Shown here: positions 42,436 to 54,905 of the stretch, piece by piece
Position numbering within the stretch: the stretch's first letter is position 1
Layout: every line of letters begins with the position of its first letter
Source of the DNA: Thinopyrum elongatum
Lineage: Eukaryota > Streptophyta > Magnoliopsida > Poales > Poaceae
Length of the DNA stretch: 64,000 nt
Direction: 5' to 3'
NCBI GenBank assembly: GCA_011799875.1
Contig: CM022298.1
Location: forward strand, 52,086,434-52,150,433
The notes under the pieces: generated by a model
The model's input: the letters and a program-made list of their open reading frames with translations, nothing else
Told to the model about the DNA's origin: nothing
Databases searched by the model: none
Translations under genes and position numbers: made by a program

Positions 42436-45400
42436 ATGAACCGGCAATGGATGTACGGTGACAGACGCACCTCCGAGTATATTAAGGGCGTGCATAATTT
42501 TCTCGAAGTGGCTGAGGCAAACAAGCAGAATGGTTTTATGTGTTGTCCATGCCCTATATGTGGGAATATGAAGTCTTACTCTGACCGGAAAATCCTCCAC
42601 ACCCACCTGCTTTATAAGGGTTTCATGCCACACTATAATGTTTGGACCAGGCACGGAGAAATAGGGGTTATGATGGAAGACAGTGAAGAAGAAGAGGACG
42701 ATGACAACTATGTGCCCCCTGAATACGATGATGCTGCAACGGGGGAAGCTGAAGATCAAGAGGAACCAGACGATGTGCCCGATGATGATCTCCACCGGGT
42801 CATTGTTGATGCAAGGAGACAGTGCGAAAGTGAAAAGGAGAAGCTGAAATTCGATCGCATGTTAGAGGATCACCAAAAAGGGTTGTACCCCAATTGCTAA
42901 GATGGCAACACAAAGCTCGGTACCGTACTGGAATTGCTGTAGTGGAAGGCAGAGAATGCTGTGCCTGACAAAGGATTTGAGAAGCTACTGAAAATATTGA
43001 AGAAGAAGCTTCCAAAGGATAACGAATTGCCCGACAGTACGTACATAGCAAAGAAGGTCGTATGCCCTCTAGGATTGGAGGTGCAGAAGATACATGCATG
43101 CCCTAATGACTGCATCCTGTACCGTGGTGCGTACGAGGATTTGAACGCATGCCCGGTATGCGGTGCATTGCGGTATAAGATCAGACGAGATGACCCTGGT
43201 GATGTTGACGGCGAGCCCCCCAGGAAGAGAGTTCCTGCCAAGGTGATGTGGTATGCTCCTATAATACCACGGTTGAAACGTCTGTTCAGAAACAAAGAGC
43301 ATGCCAAGTTGATGCGATGGCACAGAGAGTACCGTAAGAAAGACGGGAAGTTGAGAGCACCCGCTGACGGGTCGCAGTGGAGAAAAATCGAGAGAAAGTA
43401 CCGGACTGAGTTTGCAGGTGACCCACGGAACGTATGGTTTGGTTTAAGCGCGGATGGCATTAATCCTTTCAGGGAGCAGAGCAGCAATCACAGCACCTGG
43501 CCCGTGACTCTATGTATCTATAACCTTCCTCCTTGGCTGTGCATGAAGCGGAAGTTCATTATGATGCCAGTACTCATCCAAGGCCCTAAGCAACCCGGCA
43601 ACGACATTGATGTGTACCTAAGGCCATTAGTTGAAGAACTTTTACAGCTGTGGAATGGAAACGGTGTACGTGTGTGGGATGAGCACAGACAGGAGGAATT
43701 TGACCTGCATGCGTTGCTGTTTGTAATCATCAATGATTGGCCTGCTCTCAGTAACCTTTCAGGACAGACAAACAAGGGATACCACGCATGCACGCACTGT
43801 TTAGCTGACACCGAAAGTATATACCTGGACAAATGCAGGAAGAATGTGTACCTGGGGCATCGTCGATTTCTTCCGACCAATAATCAATGTCGAAAGAAAG
43901 GCAAGCATTTCAAAGGCGAGGCAGATCACCGGAAGAAGCCCGCCATGCGTACCGGTGATCACGTACTTGCTATGGTCAATGATTTACACGTAATCTTTGG
44001 AAAGGGTCCCGGCGGACTATCTGTTCCGAATGACGCTGAGGGACGCGCTCCCATGTGGAAGAAGAAATCTATATTTTGGGACCTACCCTACTGGAAAGAC
44101 CTAGAGGTCCGCTCTTCAATCGACGTGATGCACGTGACAAAGAACCTTTGCGTGAACCTGCTAGGCTTCTTGGGCGTGTATGGAAAGACAAAAGATACAC
44201 CGGAAGCACGGGAGGACCTGCAACGTTGGCACGAAAAAGACGGCATGCCTCCAAAGCAGTATGAAGGTCCTGCCAGCTACGCTCTTACCAAAGAAGAGAA
44301 GGAAATCTTCTTTGAATGCCTGCTCAGTATGAAGGTCCCGTCTGGCTTCTCGTCGAATATAAAGGGAATAATAAATATGGCAGAGAAAAAGTTTCAGAAC
44401 GTAAGTCTCATGACTGCCACATGATTATGACGCAACTGCTTCCGGTTGCATTGAGGGGGCTTCTACCGGAAAACGTTCGATTAGCCATTGTGAAGCTATG
44501 TGCATTCCTCAATGCAATCTCTCAGAAGGTGATCGATCCAGAAATCATACCAAGGCTAAGGAGTGATGTGGCGCAATGTCTTGTCAATTTCGAGCTGGTG
44601 TTCCCACCATCCTTCTTCAATATCATGACGCACGTCCTAGTTCATCTAGTCGACGAGATTGTCGTTCTGGGCCCCGTATTTCTACACAATATGTTCCCCT
44701 TTGAGAGGTTCATGGGAGTCCTAAAGAAATATGTCCATAACCGCGCTAGGCCAGAAGGAAGCATCTCCATGGGCCATAGAACAGAGGATGTCATTGGGTT
44801 TTGTGTTGACTTCATTCCTGACCTTAAGAAGATTGGTCTCCCTCAATCGCGGTATGAGGGGAGACTGACTGGAAAAGGCACGCTAGGAGGGGACTCAATA
44901 ATATGCAGGGACGGGCATTCTTGGTCTCAAGCACACTACACAGTTCTACAGAACTCTACCTTGGTGACCCCGTATGTCGATGAACACAAGAACATTCTGC
45001 GCTCCAAACACCTGGAGCAGTGTGACGACTGGATTACATGTGAACACATCAGGACTTTCGGCAGTTGGTTGGAAACACATCTCAGAGGTGACAACACTGT
45101 TTCTGATGAGCTGTACTCGTTGTCCAGGGGACCATCTTCGACTGTATTGACTTACAAAGGATACGAGATAAATGGGAATACATTTTACACGATCGCCCAA
45201 GATCAAAAGAGCACTAACCAAAACAGTGGTGTCCGCTTTGATGCAGCAACCAAGAGGGGAAAGGACACATATTATGGTTACATAGTGGACATATGGGAAC
45301 TTGACTACGGACATGATTTTAAGGTCCCTTTGTTTAAGTGCAAATGGGTCAATCTGTCAGGAGGCGGGGTACAGGTAGAGCCACATTACGGAATGACAAC

Positions 45401-45737
45401 AGTGCATCTGAACAATCTTGGGTACACAGACGAACCATTCGTCCTAGCCAATGATGTGGCGCAGGTTTTCTATGTGAAGGACATGTCTACCAAACCGAGA
45501 AAAAGAAAAGATAAGGAAGCGAATACATCATACGATGAGCCAAAGCGCCACATAGTTCTTTCAGGGAAAAGAGACATCGTGGGAGTGGAGGGTAAGACAG
45601 ACATGTCTGAAGATTATGAAAAGTTTCATGAAATTCCTCCCTTCAAAGTCAAGGCTGACCCAAGCACCCTGTTAAGCGATGAAGAATATCCATGGTTACG
45701 GCGCAATAAGCAAAGGACACAAGCGAAGAAAAAGTGA
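42436..45737 (+). pseudogene. TNP2-type CACTA transposase, near full length, two stops and one frameshift
   Basis: Starts MNRQWMYGDRRTS after an acceptor-like TGCACGCAG. In order it shows: transposase-associated domain (CCPCPICGN, residues ~35-45); acidic run (~80-120); Tnp2/Transposase_21 core (CPNDCILYRG, FGLSADGINPF, PKQPGNDIDVYLRPLVEEL, INDWPALSNLSGQTNKGYHACTHC, SSIDVMHVTKNLCVNLLG); DUF4218-like region (FFNIMTHVLVHLVDEI, FPFERFMGVLKKYV); DUF4216-like region (YYGYIVDIWELDY, FKCKWVNLSGGG); and a Lys/Arg-rich tail. Lesions are TAA 42898-42900, TAG 42940-42942 and a one-base deletion near 44402. About 1,100 residues if intact. It would cut and join at CACTA ends. Confidence 0.92.
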
Positions 45738-45740
45738 AGA

Positions 45741-46625
45741 CAGATGAAGTCAGAAAGGGTTGAAAATTGATGATGTGGCTTTGAATGGTTCATTTTGAGC
45801 ACACAAAAAGTCTGGAGTTCAAATTAGTTCAAAAAAATGAAATCCCTTTGTAACAGGTGAGTTTTTGTCCGAATCCCTGATACTTCGAAAGAGATTGTCC
45901 ATTTTGTACACGAAGTGCATCCAGTTTTTGCCGTAACCCTCTCAACTTTTTAGCACATGCTATGTGGGTGAAATGATGATATCATGCCAATTTTCAACCT
46001 CTTCAGAGTTCATTTGAAGTGCTTTTCAATTTCAGGGTCATTTAGCTCAAAAAAATCAGTAAATGCATGAAAAATAACAGATGAACTCAGAAAGGGTTGA
46101 AAATTGATGATGTTGCTTTAAATGGTTCATTTTGAGCACACAAAAAGTGTGGAGTTCAAATAAGTTCAAAAAATGAAATCCCTTTGTAACAGATGAGTTT
46201 TCGTCTGAAACCCTGATACTTCGAAAGAGATTGTCCATTTTGTACACGAAGTGCATCCAGTTTTTGCCGTAACCCTCTCAACTTTTTAGCACATGCTATG
46301 TGGGTGAAATGATGATATCATGCTCATTTTCAACCTCTTCAGAGTTCATTTGAAGTGCTTTTCAATTTCAGGGTCATTTAGCTCAAAAAAATCAGTAAAT
46401 GCATGAAAAATAACAGATGAAGTCAGAAAGGGTTGAAAATTGATGATGTTGCTTTGAATGGTTCATTTTGAGCACACAAAAAGTCTGGAGTTCAAATAAG
46501 TTCAAAAAAATAAAATCCCTTTGTAATAGATGAGTTTTCGTCCGAAACCCTGATACTTCGAAAGAGATTGTCCATTTTGTACACGAAGTGCATCCAGTTT
46601 TTGCCGTAACCCTCTCAACTTTTAT
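45741..46625 (+). repeat. 336-bp tandem array of CACTA D, inverted orientation
   Basis: CCAGTTTTTGCCGTAACC recurs at about 45921, 46257 and 46594, spacing 336-337 bp, about 2.6 units. It is the same unit as in B and C, but relative to the element it runs the opposite way. It begins four bases after the TNP2 stop codon. Confidence 0.9.
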
Positions 46626-47055
46626 GAAACTCTAATAGCAAAAATAATAAACTAAATGAATGAACTAGAAAACTTTGATGAAACTCTAATAGAAAAAGAA
46701 TGAACTAGAAAACTTTACTGAAACTTTAATAGCTGAAGGAATCAACTAAAAAACTTTTTAAACCTCTTGTATTATTGAAACTAAAATTATATAAAATTTA
46801 TGCAACTAAAATTATCAAAGTATTTTCTCTTCAAAACATTAAAAGAAAAAGGGTTTTCATAAAATAAATAAAAAAGCAAAAAACAAAATAAAATAAATAA
46901 GTAGAAACAAAATAAACTTTAATAAATAAGTAGAAACAAAATAAAATAAAATAAAATTTAATAAAATAAATAAAAATAGCAACAGTAAGTATTTTGTTGT
47001 AAGTAGAAACAAAATAAAATAAATAAAGCAACAAAGAAAACAAAATAAAAATAAA
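46626..47055. other. A-rich spacer of CACTA D
   Basis: Very A-rich, with repeated AAAATAAATAA and CTCTAATAG phrases. Not homologous by eye to the B/C spacer. No gene; a minus-strand frame of Phe/Tyr/Ile residues reflects composition only. Confidence 0.6.
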
Positions 47056-47422
47056 AAAAGTGTCGCCTACTGGGCCACCACGGCCTGAATACGACTAGAA
47101 ACCTAACCATGGGCCAGGATTCAGGCCCGCAGCAGGCCCAGTAGGCCCACAGGCACATAGTGCGAGTTTAGGCCCGAAAGCCTGCAGTTGAGAGGAGCTC
47201 GAGAGAGTGGGCGCAGCAGCGCTTATAAACCACTCTCGAGCTCTCTCAACTAGCGAGGTGGGACTAAACTTTTGGCCGCGACGCGGGCAGCACAAGGCTT
47301 TTGGTCCCAGTTGGTGGCACCAACCGGGACCAAAGGTCCCTGCTTCCCGCCCTTTGGGCTGCTAAAAAAGACCTTTGGTCCCGGTTGGTGGCACCAACCG
47401 GGACTAAAGGGGGGGGGGCATT
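47056..47422 (+). repeat. Interior subterminal-type block of CACTA D
   Basis: Begins GTCGCCTACTGGGCC, passes ATACGACTAGAAACC and GAGGTGGGACTAAAC as in B. It ends with inverted copies of TTTGGTCCCGGTTGGTGG at 47300-47412 and a run of G, where Copia-1 is inserted. Confidence 0.8.
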
Positions 47423-48990
47423 TGTAGGAGATATGCCCTAGAGGCAGTAATATCAGTTATTTTGTATCTCCTGGTTTGTAATGAAAGTTTATGATTCCAT
47501 GCTATAACTGCAATGATTCTCGAGTCTACAATAAAACGAGGCTTGGAGGGAAACTCATGTGCACGTGTGGGATAATAAACGGAAAAATGTATTCCTGGTC
47601 AAGCCTCTTTGACTGGCTCGAGTATTGCATGATGATCCTGTTTTCCTGATCATGGGCATGTCTATGCCGGCAATTTTGAGGGCACAAATTGTTGGTAGAA
47701 CACTTGTGTTGAATCGACCCATTTTGATGTTATGCTATGAGATGCATTCGTCACAAGTTAATGGTTTATAACACAGAGAAGTTAATGTTTGCATAATTCC
47801 TTAGACCATGAGAGTATCGAGTTCCTTCATACTTGCTTCGTGAACTTTGGGGTTTGTTAAACGTCATCCGTAACTGGGTGGCTATTACGGCGGCTTACGG
47901 GTTCACGGAAAAGTATGGCAAGTAACGAGATAGCTCAAGATTGGGATTTGCTCCTCCGACGATGGAGAGATATACTCGGGCCCTCTTGGTGTTACGGTAT
48001 CCATCATCGTCTGGCCAGACACCTTGTGATTTGATCACTGGGATGCCGGAACACGGAAACGAGAAAAGAGAACAAAACCGGTAACGAGGTAACTTGCATG
48101 ATGGACAAATTGTTGATCCACAGGAATGCAATAAATCTCACCTTGGGTGTTTGTGACATATCGTGAAGCAACAAGAATAGCACACGGCAACTGGAGGTTC
48201 ACTCGAATATTCATTCGTGTGGGTATAGGGGTCGATATGGGTGTCCACGGCTCCGATGTTGATCATTGATCGGAAGGGGTTCCAGGTCATGTCTATACTT
48301 CACCGAACCTATAGGGTCACATGCTTAAGGGTCATCTATCTGCTGAATACTAGACAGGGAGTCTGAGAGAAAGTTTCTGGAAAAAGTTTTTTTCGGAGAC
48401 AGCAGAAAAGTTCCGACGAGAGAGGTCACCGGATGAGTTTCGGTGATACTGAAAAGTTGTTTCAGAGGATACCATAAAGTCAAATTGGTTTTGGCACATG
48501 CCTGATAATTCTTAGAGGGTGCCAGAATCATTCTGGAAACTTTTGGGAATTTTCTGGAAGAAAAACCGGAAATGTTTCGGAGCTGCCGGAACCACTTCAG
48601 ATGCTTTTCGCAGATGAAAATCACTAATCTGGAATTGTTCCAGAACGCGTTGAAAATTATTATGGTGGGTACTGGAAATGTTCTAAGCCCACATAAATAT
48701 TTTCAGTTCGAACGGACGCTGAAAAATGTCGTCGTGAATAGTGAAAGTGCTTTTTGGGTTACTTTTTGGAAAGCCACTTGTTTGGGCTTTATCCCAAAAT
48801 ATCTAGGGATGACATGGATGGATTGGGAGGCCCTCATGGGGGCCCCCCAAGGGGTGTGGCCGGCCAAGTAGGTGGCTCCTCCTTGGAGCCCCTCTTGTTC
48901 CTTGTTTTCACCCTTAAACCGTTGGTGGAAGGACTTCATTCATGTGCTTTTGGGTTTTATTGTAAAACCACCCTACCCCTTGGGATTTCC

Positions 48991-48998
48991 TATAAATA
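48991..48998 (+). promoter_or_regulatory. Copia-1 LTR TATA box
   Basis: TATAAATA, about 550 bp before the LTR end; the same box is at 56487-56494 in the 3' LTR. Transcription probably starts around 49020-49030. Confidence 0.75.
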
Positions 48999-49204
48999 GA
49001 GGTGGAGGGGCAGCCCTCCACACTCATCCCTTGCTCTCATACACACGCCATGCATTATCTGGCTTCTTCTCTCCCTCCCATGAAAAGAGTTTCGTAGAGC
49101 CGAAAGGCTGTCTGGGTTCCGGCAGGAACTAGTTCTGGACGGCGAAGCCCTGCCGAATAGCTGACACCGTATGTGTGCAACCCCATAGAGAGGTCGTAGT
49201 TTCG

Positions 49205-49350
49205 GTCTTTTGCCCGAGGGGCTGTTCGAGAGTCCTCCCGAAGGGCTGTCCGAGTCTCCGTTTGAGTTTCGAGGGTCCTCCCGAAGGGCTGTCCGCGACA
49301 TCATCCGGGGGACTGTCCGACCGCCTCCCGAAGGGCTGTCCGAGGAGGGA
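49205..49350 (+). repeat. CCCGAAGGG hairpin-motif array in Copia-1 5' LTR
   Basis: Five related copies (one GCCCGAGGGGCTGTTCGAG, three CTCCCGAAGGGCTGTCCG, one CCGGGGGACTGTCCG) at about 25-45 bp spacing. The 3' LTR repeats them at 56700-56845. They lie in the part of the LTR expected to be the RNA leader. Confidence 0.82.
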
Positions 49351-49538
49351 GTACATCCTCGCGGTTGGGAGGTTGTAAATCCTAGCTGCGGGGATCTGCA
49401 CCAACGATCTCCACCGACTCTTCTTCCGCTGCGCTTCGAGTTGGTACGGATCAGATCAAACCTTGTATGCAGTCTCCATAGTGGTCCTGGGCGTGCTCGC
49501 TACCGAAAATTTTCGTTTTCTGTCACGTTACCCAACAG

Positions 49539-49552
49539 TGGCATCAAGAGCC
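49539..49552 (+). promoter_or_regulatory. Copia-1 primer binding site
   Basis: TGGCATCAAGAGCC starts two bases after the LTR end and resembles the usual Copia site complementary to initiator tRNA-Met (TGGTATCAGAGCC) with two differences. Confidence 0.75.
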
Positions 49553-50901
49553 GTGCTATGTGTAGATGCAGGTTACGATCTAGAATACATGGAGATGTAT
49601 GGGTATTGCATAATATAATTTTGGAGTAGATGAGATCTATTGCTGAAAATTATTTATGTGGGTGACAGATGAAATCTGTTACCCGACATTCTTGTTGCTT
49701 CCCTGGAATTTGCGTTTGCTCAATCTTGAGACAGCATGGTGGAATTTGACAAAGTTCTGGCAATCCGTGATCCTGATTGATCATGGAAGTGCTATCAGTT
49801 CTTTGGGTTCTGCCATAGTCAAAAGAAAGATGAAATTCGCAGATGAATGGGCATTGCAGATATGATCTGCACGGGGGTCATGCGTATGACGAAGTTTACT
49901 ATGGGGCTCGAGATTTAATTATCTCGTGTTTCATACACCCCGAGATGTTAATCTAGCAACTTGAATAATCATACTTGATGATAAAACGTTGGTAGCTGCG
50001 GTTTAAGTCAAAACCTTAGAAGCCACGTAAAATAAAATTTTACATAAACCGATTAGAGGCGTCTAACTTGGTTTTGCAGGATGGTTTGCATGTGATGTGG
50101 TATAGCAATGCTCATATTCAATTTGATTATGTATGAGATGACTATATGATGTAATTAACATGACCTGCGTGTCATGATTTGGCATGATGGCTGGAGCCAT
50201 ATGATTGCACTTTAATGACCTGCGTGTCAACCTTAAGTAATGCATTTATTTTATCCTGCTATGGAGATAGCAATATTATCTGGTGCACCAACAAGGTGGT
50301 GGCAATCTGTGCGAAGGTGAACACCGACGCGAATGCCGAAGACGAAGAAATGAAAGACTTCTCCGTCAGAAGGGGCTATACCATATCATGCTATTATGAA
50401 TTGCCTGAGATGTTTATCCCTCTTGATGCACCCTTCTTGATTGCGCGGTAGTCGCTTTTTATTAGGGTGATCTCTCACGTCAAAATATCAAAGTAGTTAG
50501 CGTTCACCCAAGTGTAGCACCGTCTGTAATTCGTATCTTTTCGGGGTACGCCATGTCCACATGGGTACGAACGAATCGAGAGGAATGAGGCGGGTGAGGT
50601 CAGACCTCGCAGCAAGATCACTTGGTTGTCTTTGACGTTCAGGCAGGATTGTCCTGAGCTCGGAACACACCCATCGAAAGATGAACAAGAGTCACATGGA
50701 GATGTGATCGGCAAGTTTGCCTACCAATTGAAATTCTCGTCATCAGTGATGTCCACATCAATGGCGTTGAATGGAAGTGTGGGTCTTGTATTACTCATAA
50801 TCAATTTTGAGAGATATTGATTTGAGTGGGAGCGCACTTTAGAACAAAATTGTTCATTCACTAGTGCTTTTTCATTATAAACAAAGTCTAAGTGAAAACT
50901 T
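49553..50901 (+). other. Copia-1 non-coding leader
   Basis: About 1.35 kb between PBS and gag with no long ORF. It is shared in reverse complement with Copia-2 (63130-64000), so it is a conserved part of the family. It contains a repeated GACCTGCGTGTCA phrase (50162 and 50217). Confidence 0.7.
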
Positions 50902-53900
50902 ATGTTTTCCGTTGTAGATCAAATGGCTCGCAACACCGCGTTCAACTTAGGCCCGATGTTAGAGAAAGAGAAGTTAACTGCGACTGGAAACAACTATGCG
51001 GACTGGGTCCGCAACCTGAGGATTGTCCTCAGGAGCGCTAAGAAACTGTATGTGCTTGAAAATGCTCTTCCAGCTAAACCGGCGGCAGAGGCCCCGGAAG
51101 ATGAACAAAATGTCTGGGCCACTAAGGATGATGATCACAACTTAGTGCAGTGCCTCATGCTAGCTTGCATGAGTACAGACCTTCAAAAACGTTTTGAACT
51201 CCATAAACCCCATGATATGATCCGGGAATTGGATGCTCTGTACAAGGAAACCGCAAAGTCTGAACGATTTGATATCATGAAGGCTTTGATGGATTGCAAG
51301 ATGGCTGAGGGTAGTTCAGTTGGTGAACACGTGGTCAAAATGATTGGCTATGCTGAAAGGCTTAAAACCCTGGAATTTCCACTTCCACCTGGCCATACGA
51401 TGGACATGTTGCTTTCTTCACTCCCCCCGTCTTACGACGGTTTTGTATTAAACTACAACATGAGTGGGATGGAGAAGGAACTGGAAGAGGTGCTCGCCAT
51501 GCTGAAAACTGCAGAAGGAGGACTGCAGAAAAATCGCAAGCAAGTGTTGCTTGTGAATAAAACCGCCAGTTTCAAAAAGAAAAAAGGCAAGCCAAAGAAG
51601 GGCAAGGGCGCCGGTAAGACCGGATCCCAAAGCAACTCTAAGGGCGGAGCCAAGAATGAAACTGAGTGCTTCTACTGCAAGGGCACAGGACACTAGAAGA
51701 GAAACTGCAAGAAGTATCTGGAAGATAAGAAGTCCGGGAAAACCGGAAAAGGTATAATTGTTATACAAGTTAATGTCATTGATGTTTTGCTTGCTGGCAA
51801 AAATTCTAAGTCTTGGGTATTTGATACCGGATCGGTTGCTCACATTTGCAACTCGATACAGGGACTTCAGAAGGTGCGCAGGCTGGCAAAGAATGAGGTC
51901 GTGATGCGGGTCGGGAACGGCGCTGGGATCGCCGCGCAAGCCGTCGGCATTATGCCTCTACGTCTCCCTTCGGGATTTATTTTGGAACTTAGTAACTGTT
52001 ATCTTGTTCCGGCATTGTGTAGAAACATTATCTCCGGATCATGTTTAGTGCACGATGGGTATTCGTACAAGTCTGAGAACAATGGTTGTTCACTTTATTG
52101 TAAGGATATGTTTTATGGATTTGCACCCATTGTTGGGGGCCTTTTCATACTAAATCTTGAATGTGGAAATGATGTATTTAACGTGAATGCTAAACGCCTT
52201 AAGAAGGATGCTACCACCACCACTTACTTGTGGCACTGTCGACTTGGCCACATCGGAAAGAAACGCATGCAAAAACTCCAGTCAAATGGAGTTTTACCGT
52301 CCTTTGATTTTGAATCATTCGACACATGTGAAGCTTGTCTGATGGGGAAAATGACCAAGACGCCGTTCACGGGTCATCCTGAACGGGCGTGTGAATTATT
52401 GGAAATAATACATAGTGATGTATGTGGTCCAATGAACACGGCCGCACGGGGTGGGTATTTTTACTTCGTGACTTTTACTGATGATTTAAGTCGGTATGGC
52501 TATATCTACTTGATGAAGCATAAGTCGGAAACCTTTGAAAAGTTCAAAGAATTTCAGAATGAGGTAGAAAATCATCGTGACAAAAAGATTAAGTTTCTGC
52601 GGTCTGATCGCGGAGGCGAATATCTTAGTCATGAGTTTGGCCAACATCTAAGTGACCGTGGAATCGTTTCACAGCTTACGCCTCCCGGAACTCCACAGAG
52701 AAACGGAGTATCGGAACGACGTAACCGAACCTTGTTGGACATGGTAAGGTCGATGATGTCTCTTACAGATCTACCGATATCTTTTTGGGGTCACGCACTA
52801 CTTACTGCAGCTCACACACTAAACAGAGCACCGTCTAAATCTGTTGAGACGACACCATACGAGTTATGGCATGGGAAGAAACCCAATTTGTCGCATCTCA
52901 AAGTTTGGGGTTGTGAAGCTTATGTAAAACGTTTACAACCAAGCAAACTCGATCCCAGATCAGACAAATGTAACTTTGTAGGTTATCCCAAGGAAACCGT
53001 TGGGTATTTCTTCTACCAACCCTCCGAGTGCAAAGTGTTTGTCGCTAAAAACGGAGTTTTCTCGAGAAAGAGTTTCTCGCAAAAGAATTAAGTGGGAGGA
53101 CAGTATAACTTGATGAGATTAGTGAATCTTCGGCAACTGTTGATACGGCTAAGGAACCGGAAGAAATTCCGCTAATTATCCCTACAACCGAGCCGGAAGT
53201 TGTCGCATGCGATGCGGAGACTTCAGACAATGTTGTAACTGAACCACGCAGATCAGGTAGGGCTATCCAGCCACCTGAATGGTTTCATAACGAAATCTTC
53301 ATTCTTGAAGACGATGAACCTGCGCACTACAAGGAAGCGATGGCGGGGCCCAGCTCAAAAGAATGGCACAAAGCCATGAGATCCGAAATGGAATCCATGT
53401 ACGAAAACCAAGTTTGGAACTTGGAAGAACTTCCAGAAGGCGCAAAGCCGATTGGTTGTAAATGGATTTTCAAAAGAAAGACGGACGCGGATGGTAACAT
53501 TACTATCCACAAAGCTAGACTTGTCGCGAAAGGGTTCACGCAAGTTCTAGGAGTGGACTACGACGAGACTTTCTCGCCCGTAGCTATGCTTAGGTCTGTT
53601 CGGATATTGCTAGCAATTGCTGCTTATTTCGACTATGAAATATGGCAGATGGATGTCAAAACGGCTTTCCTAAATGGAAACCTCAAAGAGGATGTATACA
53701 TGATACAGCCGGAAGGTTTTGTCATTCATGAGGATGCTGGAAAGGTATGCAAACTTCAGAAAGCCATTTATGGTCTGAAGCAAGCATCAAGGAGCTGGAA
53801 CATTCGTTTTGATGAAGTGGTCAAAGAGTTTGGTTTCATCAGGAATGACGAAGAATCTTGTGTTTACAAGAAGTTTAGTGGGAGCGCAAAAGCATTTCTA

Positions 53901-54887
53901 ATCTTGTATGTGGATGACATATTATTGATTGGAAATGACATGAATTTTCTTAGCGAAATAAAAGAATCATTGAAGAAAAGGTTTTCAATGAAAGACTTAG
54001 GCGAAGCGGCATATGTATTGGGCATCAGAATCTATAGAGATAGATCAAAACGCCTGATAGCGCTTAGCCAAAGCACGTACATTGACAAGGTGTTGAAAAG
54101 CTTCAACATGGAGAACTCTAAGAAAGGCCTACTCCCCATGTCACCTGGCACAGTGCTTTGCAAGAATCAGAGTCCTCGAACTCTCGATGAGCGAGTACAA
54201 ATGAATGATGTTCCATATGCCTCGGCAGTTGGTTCTATTATGTATGCCATGCTATGTACAAGACTGGATGTTTCCTATGCGCTAAGTGTTAGCAGCCGGT
54301 ACCAAAGTGATCCAGGATTGGAACACTGGGCCGCAGTCAAGGGTATTCTTAAGTACCTCAGACGGACCAAGGATTTACTCCTTGTGTACGGAGGTGATGA
54401 AGAGCTCATTGTAAGTGGTTACACTGATGCAGGCTTCATGACTGACCCAGATGACTTCAAATCTCAATCAGGCTATGTTTTCATGTTGAACGGTGGCGCG
54501 GTTGATTGGAAAAGTTCCAAACAAAAGACTGTGGCGGATTCTACGACGGAGGCGGAGTATGTTGCAGCTTCAGAAGCCTCCAAGGAGGCGGTATGGATCA
54601 AGCAATTTCTTGAAGACCTTGGTGTGGTTCCAAGTGCTCTGGACCCGGTGGAGATCTATTGTGATAATAGTGGCGCCGTGGCTCAGGCAAGGGAGCCAAG
54701 TTCGCACCATAAGACAAGACATATTCAACGCAAATATAAACTCATTCGACATCATGTCGAAGAGGGTTTAGTGAAAGTACGCAAAGTTCACACGGATCTG
54801 AATGTGTCAGACCCGATGACAAAGCCTCTACCACGAGCAAACCATGAGCAACACCAGATAGCCATTGGTGTTAGGGAAGCCACGTAA
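50902..54887 (+). pseudogene. Copia-1 gag-pol polyprotein, two stops and one frameshift
   Basis: The frame opens at 50902; the likely true start is MARNTAFNLG at 50926. Gag (UBN2-type) leads to a CCHC knuckle (CFYCKGTGH..KRNC) that contains TAG 51694-51696 for Trp. PR: WVFDTGSVAHICN. INT: LWHCRLGHIG..CEACLMGK, then Asp in IHSDVCGP, Asp in LRSDRGGEY and Glu in GVSERRNRT. A one-base deletion lies near 53060, then TAA 53106-53108 in the linker. RT: VKTAFLNGNLKEDVYM and YVDDILLIG. RNase H: SGYTDAGF, DSTTEAEY and YCDNSGAVAQ. Ends IGVREAT at 54887. About 1,320 residues, usual for Copia. Only three lesions separate it from an open frame, but they prevent a full product. Confidence 0.96.
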
Positions 54888-54905
54888 CTGGATTATGACT
54901 CTAGT

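Larger units (their letters stand above)
41125..47422 (+). mobile_element. CACTA element D, 5' end through interior block
   Basis: The 5' TIR is CACTAGTAGAAAACAGGGC at 41125. Subterminal repeats, the small membrane-protein gene, the most complete TNP2 of the window, a 336-bp array and an interior subterminal-type block follow on the plus strand. At 47423 Copia-1 interrupts it, so the second coding block and 3' TIR should resume right of the window. The left target duplication candidate is GCT (41122-41124). Confidence 0.9.
47423..49537 (+). repeat. Copia-1 5' LTR
   Basis: Starts TGTAGGAGATATGCCCTAGA and ends TTACCCAACA. The TATA box is TATAAATA at 48991-48998. Downstream, 49205-49350 carries the CTCCCGAAGGGCTGTCCG motif array. 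The LTR holds no gene; frames inside it are mirrored exactly in the 3' LTR because the LTRs are copies. Confidence 0.95.

Noticed and set aside
46831..47158. Hydrophobic Phe/Tyr/Ile-rich minus-strand frames as membrane proteins
   Set aside because: They come from A-rich simple sequence (AAATAAAATAAA) in the CACTA D spacer.
48325..49404. Open frames of about 100 codons repeated at 55821-56941
   Set aside because: The two sets are identical because they are the two LTRs of Copia-1; there is no independent evidence of coding.
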